Source of the DNA: Cephalotus follicularis
Lineage: Eukaryota > Streptophyta > Magnoliopsida > Oxalidales > Cephalotaceae
Length of the DNA stretch: 64,000 nucleotides
NCBI GenBank assembly: GCA_001972305.1
Contig: BDDD01005829.1
Location: 1-64,000, forward strand
Direction of reading: 5' to 3'
In this document: piece by piece, positions 33,959 to 45,198 of the stretch
How the letters are laid out: every line of letters starts with the position of its first letter
Numbering within the stretch: the stretch's first letter is position 1
Position numbers and translations under genes: made by a program
Notes under the pieces: model-generated
The model's input: the letters and a program-made list of their open reading frames with translations, nothing else
The model's database searches: none
What the model was told of the DNA's origin: nothing

Positions 33959-34255
33959 CAAAGCGTCGACGGGTTTCACTTAAACGTCGTCGCTTAGACG
34001 TAAAGCGCTGACAGAATTTTTGTTAGCGTCGACGCTCAACTCAAACAATATAAAGCTCTGACGAGATACACTTTACCGTCGACGTTTAGATACGTATAGC
34101 AATTCCCACAACTCTCTGTACTGAACCGTTGATGCCTTGCTCATTACCATCGATGCTTAACAACTAAAGCGCAGAACAAGTTCACCTTCACATTTTTAAA
34201 GCGTCAACGCTAAACAACAAACCGTTGATGCCCAGAAGAAAAGTGTCGACGCTTA
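33959..34255. repeat. Palindromic word array AAAGCGTCGACGCTTT type
   Basis: About ten words: AAGCGTCGACGGGTTTC, AACGTCGTCGCTT, TTAGCGTCGACGCTCAA, TTACCGTCGACGTTTA, AACCGTTGATGCC, ATCGATGCTTAA, AAAGCGTCAACGCTAAA, AAACCGTTGATGCC and AGTGTCGACGCTTAT. The consensus is a perfect palindrome with the same TCGA core as families B and C, but GCG/CGC arms. Confidence 0.82.
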
Positions 34256-34349
34256 TGACGTATCAGATGACACAAAAATGGAAAGTTTTAGATTTTACAT
34301 GGATTGTAATTAGGTTAACTTTATTTCCGTTTTTAAGCAGTTTTGTAAG

Positions 34350-34358
34350 TATATAAAG
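34350..34358 (+). promoter_or_regulatory. Likely TATA box of the family D LTR
   Basis: TATATAAAG followed by AAAGAGAGG, about 95 bp downstream of the last palindromic word. Confidence 0.65.
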
Positions 34359-35206
34359 AAAGAGAGGCCATCCATAAATAGTGTGTAGTGAGTTGATTCC
34401 TATAGCCACCTCCTCTCTTTTCATCAGTTTTATTTACCATGTTTTGTAGCTAAACTCTCAAAGTTTTTATGGTTAGAACAAAGCCATTAGATGTATTGAA
34501 ACAACTCCATTAATAAAATCCTTGGATTTTTGATTTGTTCTTCAATTTTCTGACATCTCCCACACTTTTTATGTTTGATTAAAATCCACATACACTTTGT
34601 CTATGAAGAAGAAAGTTGCTGAATGAATGGTGTTTATAAGTGTAGGTCCACAACTAGCAACCTAGAGGGGGGTGAATAGGTTATGCGGAAAATAACCCTT
34701 CTTTTAAATAAAAAACAATAGAAACAAATAATCAAATTACTCTTAAATAATTATAAGCAATTAAATAAATTGCAATTAAATAAAATAGTAAAAGAAAGAG
34801 AGTTGTAAACAATGTATAGTGGTTCGGCCAATAATGCCTACGTCCACTCTCCCAAGCCGCACTTGAGGTTCCACTAGATTGTAATCCTACGATCATAATC
34901 ACAACTTCTAGATTTTTACAAGTTGAATCCTAACTCGGATTTTTGCGAGTTCAATCCTAACTCAGATTTTTGAGAGCTAAATCCTAACTCAGAGTGTAGG
35001 TACTAATGACCTTGTGATACAAATATTCAAGTGGTGTTGTGTTTATAATAACCTCTAGAAAAGTTTGGATATGAAAATAATAAGGCTCAAAAGTTATGAG
35101 AAAATATAACTTGCAAAGATAACTCAAAGTACTTGTAAGAAGACTGATTTCTCTTTCTCAAGTGTTGATGCTTTTCTTGTTGTATTTCTTCACTTGATTC
35201 AGCCTT

Positions 35207-35214
35207 TATTTATA
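35207..35214 (-). promoter_or_regulatory. Likely TATA box of the family E LTR
   Basis: TATAAATA on the - strand in the context GGCTATAAATAAAGG, about 125 bp downstream of the word array. Confidence 0.65.
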
Positions 35215-35338
35215 GCCTTTGTTGAATATAGCCATTGCTTTCATCAAGGAAATCGTCAAAGAGCCATTTGAGTCAAGAATGGTAAGTCTTCACCATTTCA
35301 GCAACTTCAGTTCTTACAGATTTTGTGTCTGTTTGTCT

Positions 35339-35807
35339 TTGACGTTAACGTGTACGATAGGCGTGGACGTCTATCTCCTTATGCGTTGACACCTTTAGCT
35401 CTTTGCGTTGACTCCACAGGCTACTGTTCGATTCTTGCTTTATTTACGTTGACGCGTATTCATAGCATTGATGCGGATCTCATTTGTGAGCGTTAACATT
35501 CTGTTTATGCGTTAATGTCCAATCCTATTTGAGATTTGAGCATGCTTTTGCGTTGACGTCTAATTATAGCGTTGACGTCTTCCTCATCGGTGTTGACACC
35601 AAAAAGTCTTCACGTTAACGTCCAAAGCTACTGTCCGATTTTTCACCTTATGGCTTTAACGTCTTCATAATGGCGTTGACGCCAATAATGCAATCCCCTG
35701 CACATTGACGAGAATAAACACCACGTTGATGAAGATCATCTTGCAAAGCCCAGAACATGTGCTCAAGCCCAGCACGTTGACGCCTAGGGTATAGTCGTTG
35801 ACGCCAA
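35339..35807. repeat. Word array, GCGTTGACGTC variant
   Basis: About eighteen words in 470 bp with the form (G/A)CGTTGACG(T/C)C or (G/A)CGTTAACGTC. Here the core is TTGA or TTAA rather than TCGA. Almost all carry the change on the same strand, so it looks like a fixed variant word rather than random CpG decay, which would also give TCAA. Confidence 0.82.
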
Positions 35808-35946
35808 TATAACTGATATGCACATTTTGCTTCTTTTCACTTGCAACTTTTCCTATTTGTTACTTTCAAACATATCCTTCACATCGACAAACACATTAAG
35901 TGTTTTGTTATCATCAAAACTAAGATTGTAACACACAATGTCAATA

Positions 35947-35960
35947 ATCTCCCCCTTTTT
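35947..35960 (-). promoter_or_regulatory. Polypurine tract of family E
   Basis: The - strand reads AAAAAGGGGGAGAT immediately before the LTR start, matching the family B tract. Confidence 0.82.
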
Positions 35961-36272
35961 GATGATGACAAAACATTCATAATAAAAATGCATAAACAAA
36001 CTCAAACACAATACTAAAAGAAAAAATATTTAAGCACTCATTACTCAGCACATTACTCCCCCTTAATAGGAACTCCCCCTTAAATGGGATCTCCCCCTTA
36101 ATGGGATATGCATCCTTTAATCACTTTCTTTCTACCAATAAATATAAAACACTTATAAACATCAAACATCATACATTCTAAAACATGCATATCTAGCCTT
36201 TTAATTTTCTCCCCCGTTCTGGAAATCATCAAAAGGAATATCATGAAACAATAAAAAAAATGCATATGACAT
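35961..36272 (-). other. Family E 3' untranslated stretch
   Basis: About 310 AT-rich bases between the RNase H stop and the polypurine tract. Repeated 'actcccccttaa' phrases (about 36054-36103) are its only visible structure; no gene is seen. Confidence 0.6.
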
Positions 36273-37580
36273 TTATTCTATTTCACATAAACCTAGTTCT
36301 CTTCTAAGATTAGAGAAAGTATTTTCATTAAGAGGTTTTGTGAAAATATCTGATATTTGCTCTTTTGTGGGAATATATGAGAGAACTATATCTTCTTTTT
36401 CTATATGATCCCTAATGAAATGATGTCTAATGTCTATGTGTTTGGTTCTAGAGTGATGAACAGGGTTTTTTGACAAACAAATACTACTTGTGTTATCACA
36501 TTTTATTGGTATTTTATTAAACTTATAACCATAGTCCACTAGTTGTTGTTTCATCCAAATTGCTTGGGCACAACAACTCCTGGCTGTAATATATTCAGCC
36601 TCGGTAGTGGATAGAGCAACAGAATTTTGCTTTTTACTAAACCAAGATACTAACATGCTTCTTAAGAAATGACATGATCCACTTATGCTCTTCCTATCAA
36701 CCTTATATCCGCCGAAATCGGCATCAGGATAGGTATGCAATTCAAAACTAGATTCCCTCGGATACCATAAGCCTAGCGTAGATGTATATGCAAGATACTT
36801 GAAAATACGTTTTGGAGCAAAAAGATGTGACTCTTTAGGATTAGACTGAAAATGTGCACATAAACACACAACAAACAAGATATCCGATCTACTAGCAGTA
36901 AGATATAATAAAGAGCCTATCATACTTCTATATAGCTTTTGATCGATAGATTTACCTTTCTCATCCTTATCAAGCTTTGTTGTAGTGCTCATTGGTGTCT
37001 TACTATGCTTCGCATTTTCCAATCCGAATCATTTAAGAAGATCCTTCACGTACTTGGATTGGTTGATAAAGATTCCATCTTTGAGTTGTTTTATTTGAAG
37101 TCTGAGAAAGTAGCTAAGCTCTCCCATCATACTCATCTCAAATTCATCTTTCATCAAATTAGCAAAGTCCTTACACATAACTTCGTTAGTAGAACCAAAA
37201 CAATATCATCAACGTAAACTTGTACGATTAATATATCATCATGATTTCTTTTAGTAAACAAGGTAATATCAACAAATCCTCTTTTGAAATTATTTGAAAT
37301 TAAAAAGCTACTTAACCTTTCGTACCAAGCACGTGGAGCTTGTTTCAAACCATACAAAGCTTTTTGCAATTTGAAAACATGGTTAGGAAAATAATGGATC
37401 AACAAAACCAGGAGGTTGTTCAACATAAACTTCTTCTTTTATAAAACCATTAAAAAATGCACTTTTAACATCCATTTGATATAAAGTAAAATTTTTGTGT
37501 GATGAAAATGCAAGTAACACATGAATAGATTCAAGTCTAGCTATAGGGGCATATGTTTCATCAAAATCTATTCCTTCTTC
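36273..37580 (-). pseudogene. pol: Family E copia RT and RNase H
   Basis: Frame 37022-36273 (249 codons) is a copia RT end plus RNase H: 'YRSMIGSLLYLTASRSDI', the Asp-rich 'HTYPDADFGGYKVDRKS', 'ALSTTEAEYITA', 'IKCDNTSSICLSKNPVHHS', 'HIDIRHHFIRD' and the terminal 'DIFTKPLNENTFSNLRREL'. Frame 37426-37154 holds the RT palm with 'LQKALYGLKQAPRAWYERL' and the catalytic 'VYVDDIVL'. Bases 37430-37580 hold the RT start up to 'YAPIARLES' with frame breaks. The catalytic motifs are present, but shifts near 37150 and 37430 break the protein. Confidence 0.9.
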
Positions 37581-39243
37581 CTAGGAATAGCCTTTAGTAA
37601 CTAGTCTAGCCTTATTTCTAACAATAGCACCATGATCATCCATTTTATTTCTAAAACCCCATTTTGTTCCAATAATCGAATGGTCATCAGGCCTAGGTAC
37701 TAGTTCCCATACTTCATTGCGTTTAAATTGATTTAGCTCTTCTTGCATAGCTATAATCCAAAACTCATCATTTTTAGCCTCAGCTATGTTCTTAGGTTCG
37801 ATTGGAGATATAAAAGCTAAATAGTTACAAGCATTATATGAAGACCTAGTAGTTATACCTCTTGTAGGGTTACCTATGATAGCATGAAGAGGGTGATCTC
37901 GTATAAGATTCCTATGACTAACTTGTGGAATGATATTTTCTAATGATTGTGAACTAGATTCTTCTACATGAAGTAAGTCATCATTTAAAGACATATCATC
38001 TACTTTTTCTAAAAGAGTATCTATATCTTCACCACTATCTACTTGAGAAATAACAAGATTAGATTCATTGAATATAACATGTACAAATTCTTCTACAACG
38101 AATCTTTTCTTATTAAAGATTCTATATGCTTTACTAGAGTTTGAGTATCCAAGAAAAATACCTTCATCCGCTTTAGCATCGAACTTACCCAAATTGTCCT
38201 TGCCATTGTAATGCACGAAGCAGTTGCACCCGAATGCATGAAAGTAACTAATATTAGGCTTTCTCTGCCTCCATAATTCATACGGAGTCTTTTTGGCAAC
38301 AGGCCTTATTGTTATACGATTTAACACATAACATGCAGTATTAACAGCCTCAGCTCAAAAAAAAATTGGTAAAGAATTTTCGAAAGGCATTGTTCTAGCC
38401 ATTTCCTGCAAAGTTCTATTCTTTCTCTCTAGAACTCCATTTTGTTGAGGAGTTCTAGGAGTAGAAAAATTATGAACAAAACCATTTTCATTGCAAAAAT
38501 TTTCCAAATCAATGGTTTCAAACTCTCTACCATGATCACTTCTAATAGATTTAATGGTAGAATTCTTTTCATTTTGAATCTTTTTACAAAAAATTTTAAA
38601 CTCGTTGAAAGCATCATTTTTATTTGTTAAAAATAAAGTCCATGTAAATCTTGAAAAATCATCTACAATAATTAAAGCATATTGTTTTCCACCAAGACTT
38701 CTAGTCCTAGACGGTCCAAACAAGTCCATATGCAATAGTTCTAATGGCATGGATGTAGAAACTACATTTTTGCTTTTAAAAGACGATCGAGTTTGCTTTC
38801 CCATTTGACAAGCATCAAAAATTTTATCTTTTTCAAACGAAATTTGGGAAGCCCTTTAACAAGATCATATCTCAATATTTTTGAAATGGTGTTCATGCCA
38901 GCATGACCTAGTCTCCTATGCCATAACCAACTATCATCATTGTTTATAGAGACAAGAAATTTTACATTTTGAAAATCAAGACTTTTTAAATTTATAACAT
39001 AAATATTATCTTGTCTATATCCAATGAACTTGATTGAATTGTCAAAGACATTAACTACAATGCAATGTGTCTTTTCGAAAGTGATTCTATAACCTTTGTC
39101 ACACAATTGACTTATGCTAAGAAGGTTATGTTTGAGTCCCTTGACATACAAGACATTATAAATAGAGGTTGAAGAGTTTTTACCTATGGTGCAAACTCCT
39201 TCAATCTTCCCTTTTACATCGTCTCCGAATGTTACTTGTCCTC
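37581..39243 (-). pseudogene. pol: Family E copia integrase, 5' part of pol
   Basis: Read on the - strand from 39243: remnant of the protease-integrase linker ('QVTFGDDVKGKIEG'); GAG-pre-integrase (39151-38815, 'NDDSWLWHRRLGHAGMNTI'); integrase core (38804-38355) with 'IIVDDFSRFTW', 'IRSDHGREFE' and 'TPRTPQQNGVLERKNRTLQ'; then the C-terminus and RT start (38327-37581) with 'TPYELWRQRKPNISYF', 'DEGIFLGYSNSSKAYR' and 'IGTKWGFRNKMDDHG'. Frameshifts near 38810 and 38340 and a stop after 'VTKGYS' break it. The upstream protease and Gag are absent because the A element lies at 39244. Confidence 0.9.
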
Positions 39244-39393
39244 TGTAATAACCGAAAATTCATTCTGTGTATATTGTACTCTTGATGAATAAAATATGCA
39301 CTTACTTGAATTTAATGTCCAATTATTATACGGAATTATGGTTGCTAATTTAAATTAAGCAAATGAACCTAAAATGACCAAAAACAGCCATCT

Positions 39394-39474
39394 ACAGCCG
39401 ACTGCCATAGGGGAACAGTCGACTGGCTGATGCGTGATGTGACAGTCGACTGCCTGTTAAAGACAGTCGACTGG
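39394..39474. repeat. Palindromic words, U3 cluster
   Basis: Four words in 80 bp: ACAGCCGACTGCC, ACAGTCGACTGGC, ACAGTCGACTGCC and ACAGTCGACTGGA. Confidence 0.82.
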
Positions 39475-40504
39475 AACGGTACAGAACAGGTGTCTGTACA
39501 TGCATATGAGACAGGGTTGTGGCATTGCATGAAGGACAGGTGTTAGGCGAAGTCACCAGCTGCCAGAGCATGCAAAAAGGAGTGCTTGCATGACTTCTAT
39601 CCCTCCTGCAACCTGCAGACAGAAGATGGGAAAGAGAGAAAGTGAATGTAGACAATGAACATGTGAGTGAGAGGAAAGAAAGGGCTGAGTGAATGGGAGT
39701 CTGGCAAATTCTAAGGCTCCTAAGCCTTTATATCAGCTGTTTGGCCTGAATGTGAGTGTTAGAAACACTGAAGTAGAGGAGAGTTGCTGGAAATTAATGG
39801 AGCTTGCATGTTGATGGATTAGAGCTCGAAGAAGGAGTTGAAGCTTTGATTCCTGGTAAGACTCCAATTTGTATTATGATTGAAGTTGTAGGCTGACAGT
39901 AGCACATATGGTTACCTGTATACTGTCCATAGTGTCACATTTAGAAATGGTAATGAAAGGGGAGTAAGAAAAATGAATATGAAGCTTAGAGAATCGTTGA
40001 TAACTCCAATTCGAATTATAGTTGTTGTTAGTTGTCAAGATATATGTATACTGATTCCCTTAAAAATATATATACATCTTCTGTCAACACGTTAAGATCA
40101 AGAATCTGGAATTAAAATATATGTGACACGAGTCCAAGAGTAGTTGTAAAAGAGTAATTAGGAAGCTTAATGAACTAGTGATAAACTACTGTTGGAATTG
40201 TAGTTATAATAAGAGGATTATGGATACTTACTGGTATTAATGCATGTGTCCGTAAACATGCATGATATAGATTAATTCTACTGGAATTGAAGGATTGGTT
40301 GATGGAAAAGGCTTGGAAACTCAAAGAGAGAGATCAATCCCAATTGATCTTGGGATAGCGTTTAAGGTAGGGGTAATGACATATTTTGGAAGATATGAGT
40401 ATGCATATCATGTATTGTTATTTTCTGCTTGATTGCATGCATTGATTGGTTTTGTATTAGGCATTGAATTATACAACCTGCTACTGCCTGCATTTTCTGG
40501 GCAA

Positions 40505-40620
40505 AGCAGTCGACTGTTCTTCATTACAGTCGACTACTCAACCTATCCAGTCGACTGTTAAGAGAAAACAGTCGACTACTCAATCGAAACAGCCGACTGT
40601 TCTTAAGAGCAGTCGACTGT
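40505..40620. repeat. Palindromic word array AACAGTCGACTGTT
   Basis: Six words in 115 bp, at 19-22 bp centre-to-centre, about two helical turns: GCAGTCGACTGTTC, ACAGTCGACTACTC, CCAGTCGACTGTTA, ACAGTCGACTACTC, ACAGCCGACTGTTC and GCAGTCGACTGTCC. This is the best preserved array of this type in the window. Confidence 0.87.
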
Positions 40621-41280
40621 CCTGGGTAAAAATGCTGATATAGGTCCTATTTGGGCCTCAATTTAAATGTAATTAACTTGGCCTCCATACGGATGATTAG
40701 AACAATCAATCCTGGCCTTATACACAATTACGTTACAGAAACTAAACATGTATGCACTCCTTATGAGAGTTGCACATGAATGACTATGGTATACTAAATA
40801 CCTTACTAAATTCCTTGAATTGCTACTGCCTTTTACTATTGTTGCTGTATATGCTACTGTTATATTAGTATATACTGTTTTTGGTGTTATCTAACACCAC
40901 TACCTTTTATATTTCCATGATCGAACCAACTAAGTGCTATATGCACCATTTATGATATCAAATATCATTTTCAAATGAAAGCTTATTGTTAAAAGAACTA
41001 CTGATTTTCCTCCTATGAGAGGTACCTACTGTTTTGTTCCCCAACTGGGAACCACTACTGTACTGATATCGTTTTCCTCCTATGAGTTGTACGATCAATG
41101 AATTGTTAAATGTTTCTAAAGAAAACAACTTTTATATTGCATATTATATATATATATATATGTAGTATTTTTATTGAACTGAATTGATTGAATTGATTGT
41201 CTATGCTATTGCCGTTAGTCGAGTGATAGGAGACATCACTGGCTACGGAGGTGGTCCTCTGTGTCACACCCCGCTTGCGG

Positions 41281-42197
41281 TTCCTGTTCCTCGGGGATTT
41301 CGTCGGGGAACCACTGCCCTGCCACTTGGACGATGCTGGTCTAGACTGACTCTGTGTCTGCCTGCTTTGCTGTGCTCGGGCCCTCTCGGCCCTGTCCTCA
41401 TTCAACACACTTTCCAACAACTTTGCTTTCTGGGTAACCTCCACAAAGGTACCAAGCTCCATCGCTCTGATCCGTGACCAAAGATCCGGTCGCAAGCCCC
41501 TCAAGAACCTCCGGACCTTCTTCTCCTCATCTGCAACCAAGTAGGCTGAATGTCTGGCGAGCTCAACAAACCTGGCCTGGTACTCGGCCACGGTCATCTC
41601 TCCCTGACGTAGCTCCGGGAACTCCGTCTCTCTCCGCTCACGCTCAATGCGTGGCACATTCGCTGCCAGAAACTCCTCCTGGAAACCCTCCCAGGTACCT
41701 ACAACTCTGGTATCCTCCCACTTAGCACTGACCATCTCCCACCAGTGAGTGGCCTCACCCCATAACCGGTACACGGCAAACCTCAATTTATGCCTGTCAG
41801 AACATTCCATCACCTCAAAAATCTTCTCAAGGTCCTGAAGCCATCTCTCAGCGGCGGTAGCATCCAACTCTCCCCTTAAACTGGGTGGGTTCTACCTCAT
41901 AAACTTCTCTAGGTTTCTGCCAAACCGGCTACCATCATCATGTCCACCCTGAGCTGGAGCCATCGGCTGAGCCTGAGCATACATCCTCCGCATCTCCTCC
42001 ATATTTGCGGCATTAACGGCCATCTGTTGCTGATTGGCAGCTATCTGCTGCTGGATATAGTCAGCGATGCGGTCCATGGGGTCTCTCACATTTGGCACTG
42101 CCTCTGGTGGAGCATTATGACCTCCGCCCATATTCACTTCCTCAGGAACATCCTCGTTCATAGGCCTACGCCTTCCGCGCCTTCTACGACCGTCCAT
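41281..42197 (-). pseudogene. gag: Family F gypsy Gag, C-terminus deleted
   Basis: The start is at 42197 (MDGRRRRGRRRPMNEDVPEE). The N-terminal basic and Met/Gln/Asn-rich region ends at a stop near 41892 (after 'NLEKFMR', TAG where relatives have Gln). The same frame continues at 41867 with the capsid domain: 'AERWLQDLEKIFEVMEC', 'YRLWGEATHWWEMVSAKW', 'RQGEMTVAEYQARFVELARH', 'RRFLRGLRPDLWSRI', 'FVEVTQKAKLLESV'. After 'SPTKSPRNRNR' it runs into LTR sequence, so no zinc knuckle is left. It is close to the family C Gag at 49874-51087. Confidence 0.88.
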
Positions 42198-42289
42198 AAG
42201 TTCCTATAAGAAAGATGTCATTAGTTCTCTTGAGGAAACATGTTAATTTCCAAGGATAGTATCCAAGCTAGGCATATAAATGGATATAT

Positions 42290-42301
42290 GCTCTGATACC
42301 A
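42290..42301 (-). promoter_or_regulatory. Primer binding site of the family F fragment
   Basis: TGGTATCAGAGC on the - strand, four bases after the LTR end GTGTGACA at 42306. Confidence 0.9.
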
Positions 42302-42305
42302 CTGC

Positions 42306-42780
42306 TGTCACACCCCGCTTGCATTAACAACATACAACATGGCAATTTAACAGATATTCAGCTTATATCGAGAACGATAAAATTTAAAACTTTTAAACAG
42401 ACTTCATCTTGCGGAAGCATTTGCATATATAAGCTGAAGCAAGCGAAACCATGCGTCCCATACCGCATGATTCCCACAACATCCTTATCATAAACAGGTT
42501 AAAAAGTCCACAAGCGGAGCATGATCCAAAAGTTGATACAACAACAATAGCAAAACATTAGTACATAAACCAAAGTACAACATGTTCGCTACACTGCTTA
42601 ACAAAACTTAAAGCAGAAAAACTCCGTCACTTCACAATCCAAAACAGCCATGGTCGGCAAGGTCCAAACGCAGCATCAATCTGCAACAGTAGGGGGTTAG
42701 CCTTTGTCCTCACTCGGCCAAAGTCATAAAAACAACACAATATCAATAAAACCAAAGTACGAAAGCAGCATCATGCTGCT
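42306..42780 (-). repeat. Partial 5' LTR of the family F fragment
   Basis: About 475 bp starting (in + coordinates) TGTCACACCCCGCTTGC. It holds the block 'gttagcctttgtcctcactcgg', shared with A and C LTRs, and stops where A LTR sequence resumes ('aggagttagcgacatgtgac'). Confidence 0.8.
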
Positions 42781-43341
42781 AGGAGTTAGCGACATGTGAC
42801 ACCCAAACCAAAGTATGAATTGATTGTACCCTTGTTCGGTATTCTTGCATTTGTATTGTCTATGGCCACTTGGCATGATTGCTTAAATATTGGAATACTT
42901 AAATGTTATTTTAATATAAACTGTCATACATGTTGCATTCATATATTCCTTAACATGCATTATCTTCCTACTTAGCCAAGTGAGGACAACGGCTAACCCC
43001 TACAATTTCAGATTAAGTAAGGACGTTCAGAGATTGCTGCTGAAGCTTGGAGAGATTTTATTTTTGACTTAAGGTTGTTATTTTCTGATGTTATACTGTA
43101 TTTGTAATGAACAGTTCATACCCCGTGTTACTGTTGTACTTCCTTATGAAATGATAATTTGTTGGATTGTACCTGCACGTAGTATGGGCAACATGCGGAT
43201 GACTTGTATTTTATATTCCGGCTTTTGAATGCTTCCGCTTATTTATGAATTTGTTGAATCGAATGCTGGAATATTATATTTATTTATGATATCACCATAT
43301 ATGCTTGTGTCTGTACTAGAACCGAAGGGTGGGGTGTGACA
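42781..43341 (+). repeat. Family A 5' LTR, second part
   Basis: Resumes with 'aggagttagcgacatgtgacac' and ends GGGTGGGGTGTGACA at 43341. It includes the conserved block 'ccaagtgaggacaacggctaa' near 42974 (+ strand sense). No gene is seen. Confidence 0.87.
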
Positions 43342-43345
43342 AGCA

Positions 43346-43357
43346 TGGTATCAGAGC
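43346..43357 (+). promoter_or_regulatory. Primer binding site of the + strand A element
   Basis: TGGTATCAGAGC four bases after the LTR end, complementary to initiator tRNA-Met. Confidence 0.93.
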
Positions 43358-43446
43358 ATATTCCATATATGCTAGCTGGGATAAGTTTCTCAAAAATTGA
43401 GTGAAATTGTTTCCTAATGAATATGTCATTCCATATAGGAAACCGA

Positions 43447-45198
43447 ATGGACCTACGAAGAGGTAGAAGAGGAAGGCGTAGAGCCGACGAAGGTGTCGAT
43501 GCACCGCCGGTACCTGGAAATGACCTGGCAGCGAATGAAGGAGTGAATGTTCCCCCAGTACATGACGAGAGGAGTCACTTTGACCACATGGCTGACCTCT
43601 TTCAACAACAGATGCAAGCTAATGAGGCCAACATGGAACAGATTCGGCAAATGTATGAGGCTAACCGGGCCTATCATCAGGCTCTTGAAGCTTGCCATAC
43701 CGGTGGATTTGGCCGAGATCTAGAGCAGTTCATGAGACAGAATCCTCCGACTTTCAATTGTGAGCTGAATGCTTCTGTAGCTGAACAATGGATTAGGGAC
43801 TTGGAGAAGATATTTGCTACCCTAGAGTGTACTGATGAGCAGAGACTCAACCTTGCTGTGTACCGCTTATGAGGCGAGGCTACTTACTGGTGGGAAATGA
43901 CCGAAGCAAAATGGGAATCTCGTGGATTTGACAGGACTTGGGATAGATTTCAGTCTGAGTTCCTTGAGGCTTATGTACAACAGATAGAGCATGACCGGAG
44001 GGAGACAGAATTGATGGAGTTACGTCAAGGAGACATGACGGTAGCTCAGTACCAGACCAGATTTGTGGAGCTAGTGAGGCACACACCTTATCTTGTGGAG
44101 GGTGAATCCTGGATGATCCGAAGGTTTGTAAAAGGCCTTCGACCAGACATGAGGTCCAAAATGTTGATGTTACAACTGACCTCTTTTGTAGATGTTGCTG
44201 AGAGAGCGATGATTATGGAGGCAGATGCGAATGAAAGGAGAGAAGAACGGTCTCGTACTAATCAACCGAGGGCCGCACAGTCACAGGGGCAGGGGAGTAA
44301 TAATCCTACTAAGTCAACTAAGTCTAAAAACAGAGGTCAAGGAGGTTCTCGACGCAGAAACTCAAGATCAAGGACACCTAGCCGAAACAGTCAACAGAAT
44401 ACATGTGGATGTGCATTTTGCGGTCGTCCAAATAATGATGAGACCGAGTGCTGGAAAAAGATGGGGAGATGCATGAGATGTGGTTCACAGGACCACATGC
44501 TAAATAATTGCCCAATGATGAGGGATCAAGCACGCGGCCAACAGGGAAGTGCTGGTGCTAGTGGTAGTGTTGCGGCTGCTCACCCGCGGAAGGACACAGG
44601 GAAAGGGATTGTGAAAGGTAGGGTCTACACCTTATCTAGAGATGATGTGCCAGAATCTACTACTATTGTGGGAGGTACTATTTATATATCTGGCATACTA
44701 GCTCATGTATTGATTGACCCTGGTGCGACGCATTCATTCATTGCATCTGAATTTGCTCGTAGTTTGCATGGTATTACTTCTAGGCTACCTTATGTATTGG
44801 AGGTGAGTACTCCTGCGGGTACTTGTCTTCTATCTGATACTGTTATGAAAGATTGTGAGATCATGGTAGCTAGAATCCAGTTATCTGCTGACTTGATAGT
44901 GTTACATATCCAGGATTTTGAAGTAATCTTGGGGATGGACTGCCTGTATGCTCATCATGCTTGTGTTGATTGCTACAACAAGATGATGACATTTTACCTT
45001 CAAGATGGGACTGAGTGCAAGTTTATCAGGGAGAAGAATGTTTCTGCTCCGATCATTTCATATACTCGAGCACAGAAGTATCTCAAGCAAGGATGTGAAG
45101 GTTATTTGGCATATGTGACTGATCATATGAAAGGTACGCCAAGTATTGAACAAGTGCCTGTTGTATGTGAATTTCCTGATGTATTTCCAGATTAACTC
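43447..45198 (+). pseudogene. gag-pol: Family A gypsy Gag and protease
   Basis: The start is at 43447 (MDLRRGRRGRRRADEG), the ATG shared with the other A copies; 43417 is an in-frame upstream ATG without support. One frame is open except for TGA at 43870-43872 (Trp in 'YRLWGEA' of relatives) and TAA at 45193-45195. Domains: basic N-terminus; Gln/Asn-rich stretch; capsid domain ('ELRQGDMTVAQYQTRFVELV', 'RRFVKGLRPDMRSKM'); two zinc knuckles (CAFCGRPNNDETEC, without His, and CMRCGSQDHMLNNC, complete CCHC); then protease with 'VLIDPGATHSFIASEFA', 'LPYVLEVSTPAGTCLLSD' and 'VILGMDCLYAHHA'. This is the best preserved gag in the window. Confidence 0.92.

Larger units (their letters stand above)
33757..34640 (+). 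repeat. Family D 3' LTR, first part (U3/R)
   Basis: Starts TGTTTAGCATAAAAATATG after the purine stretch 'aagtatgaggg'. It holds the word array 33959-34255, a TATA box at 34350-34358 (TATATAAAG) about 95 bp further on, then the leader. It is interrupted at 34640 by the family E copia and continues at 46854. The exact start is inferred from the TG and the preceding purines. Confidence 0.75.
34641..35946 (-). repeat. Family E copia 3' LTR (1306 bp)
   Basis: On the - strand it begins TATTGACATTGTG (TGTTGACATTGTG in the other LTR at 46853, so one terminal base has mutated) and ends ..CTAGTTGTGGACCTACA. U3 holds a word array (35339-35807), and TATAAATA (35207-35214, - strand) lies downstream of it. 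The R/U5 end carries 'gtatagtggttcggcc' and 'ctagaggggggtgaatag', typical of SIRE-like LTRs. Confidence 0.87.
39244..41261 (+). repeat. Family A 5' LTR, first part
   Basis: Starts TGTAATAACCG and follows the reverse complement of 22021-24578 and 59210-61966. U3 words lie at 39394-39474, a TATA-like 'ctttatatcagc' near 39728, and a second word array at 40505-40620. The LTR is interrupted at 41261 after 'gtggtcctct'. No gene is seen in it. Confidence 0.87.
41262..42780 (-). mobile_element. Family F gypsy remnant: partial 5' LTR, PBS, gag, 17-bp LTR end
   Basis: Sits inside the A LTR and replaces roughly 130-150 bp of it. On the - strand: partial LTR (42780-42306), PBS TGGTATCAGAGC (42290-42301), gag (42197 to about 41281), then directly the last 17 bases of an LTR (41262-41278), identical to 42306-42322. 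The internal deletion therefore runs from late gag to almost the end of the 3' LTR. The right edge (about 42780) lacks a recognisable LTR start. Confidence 0.82.
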
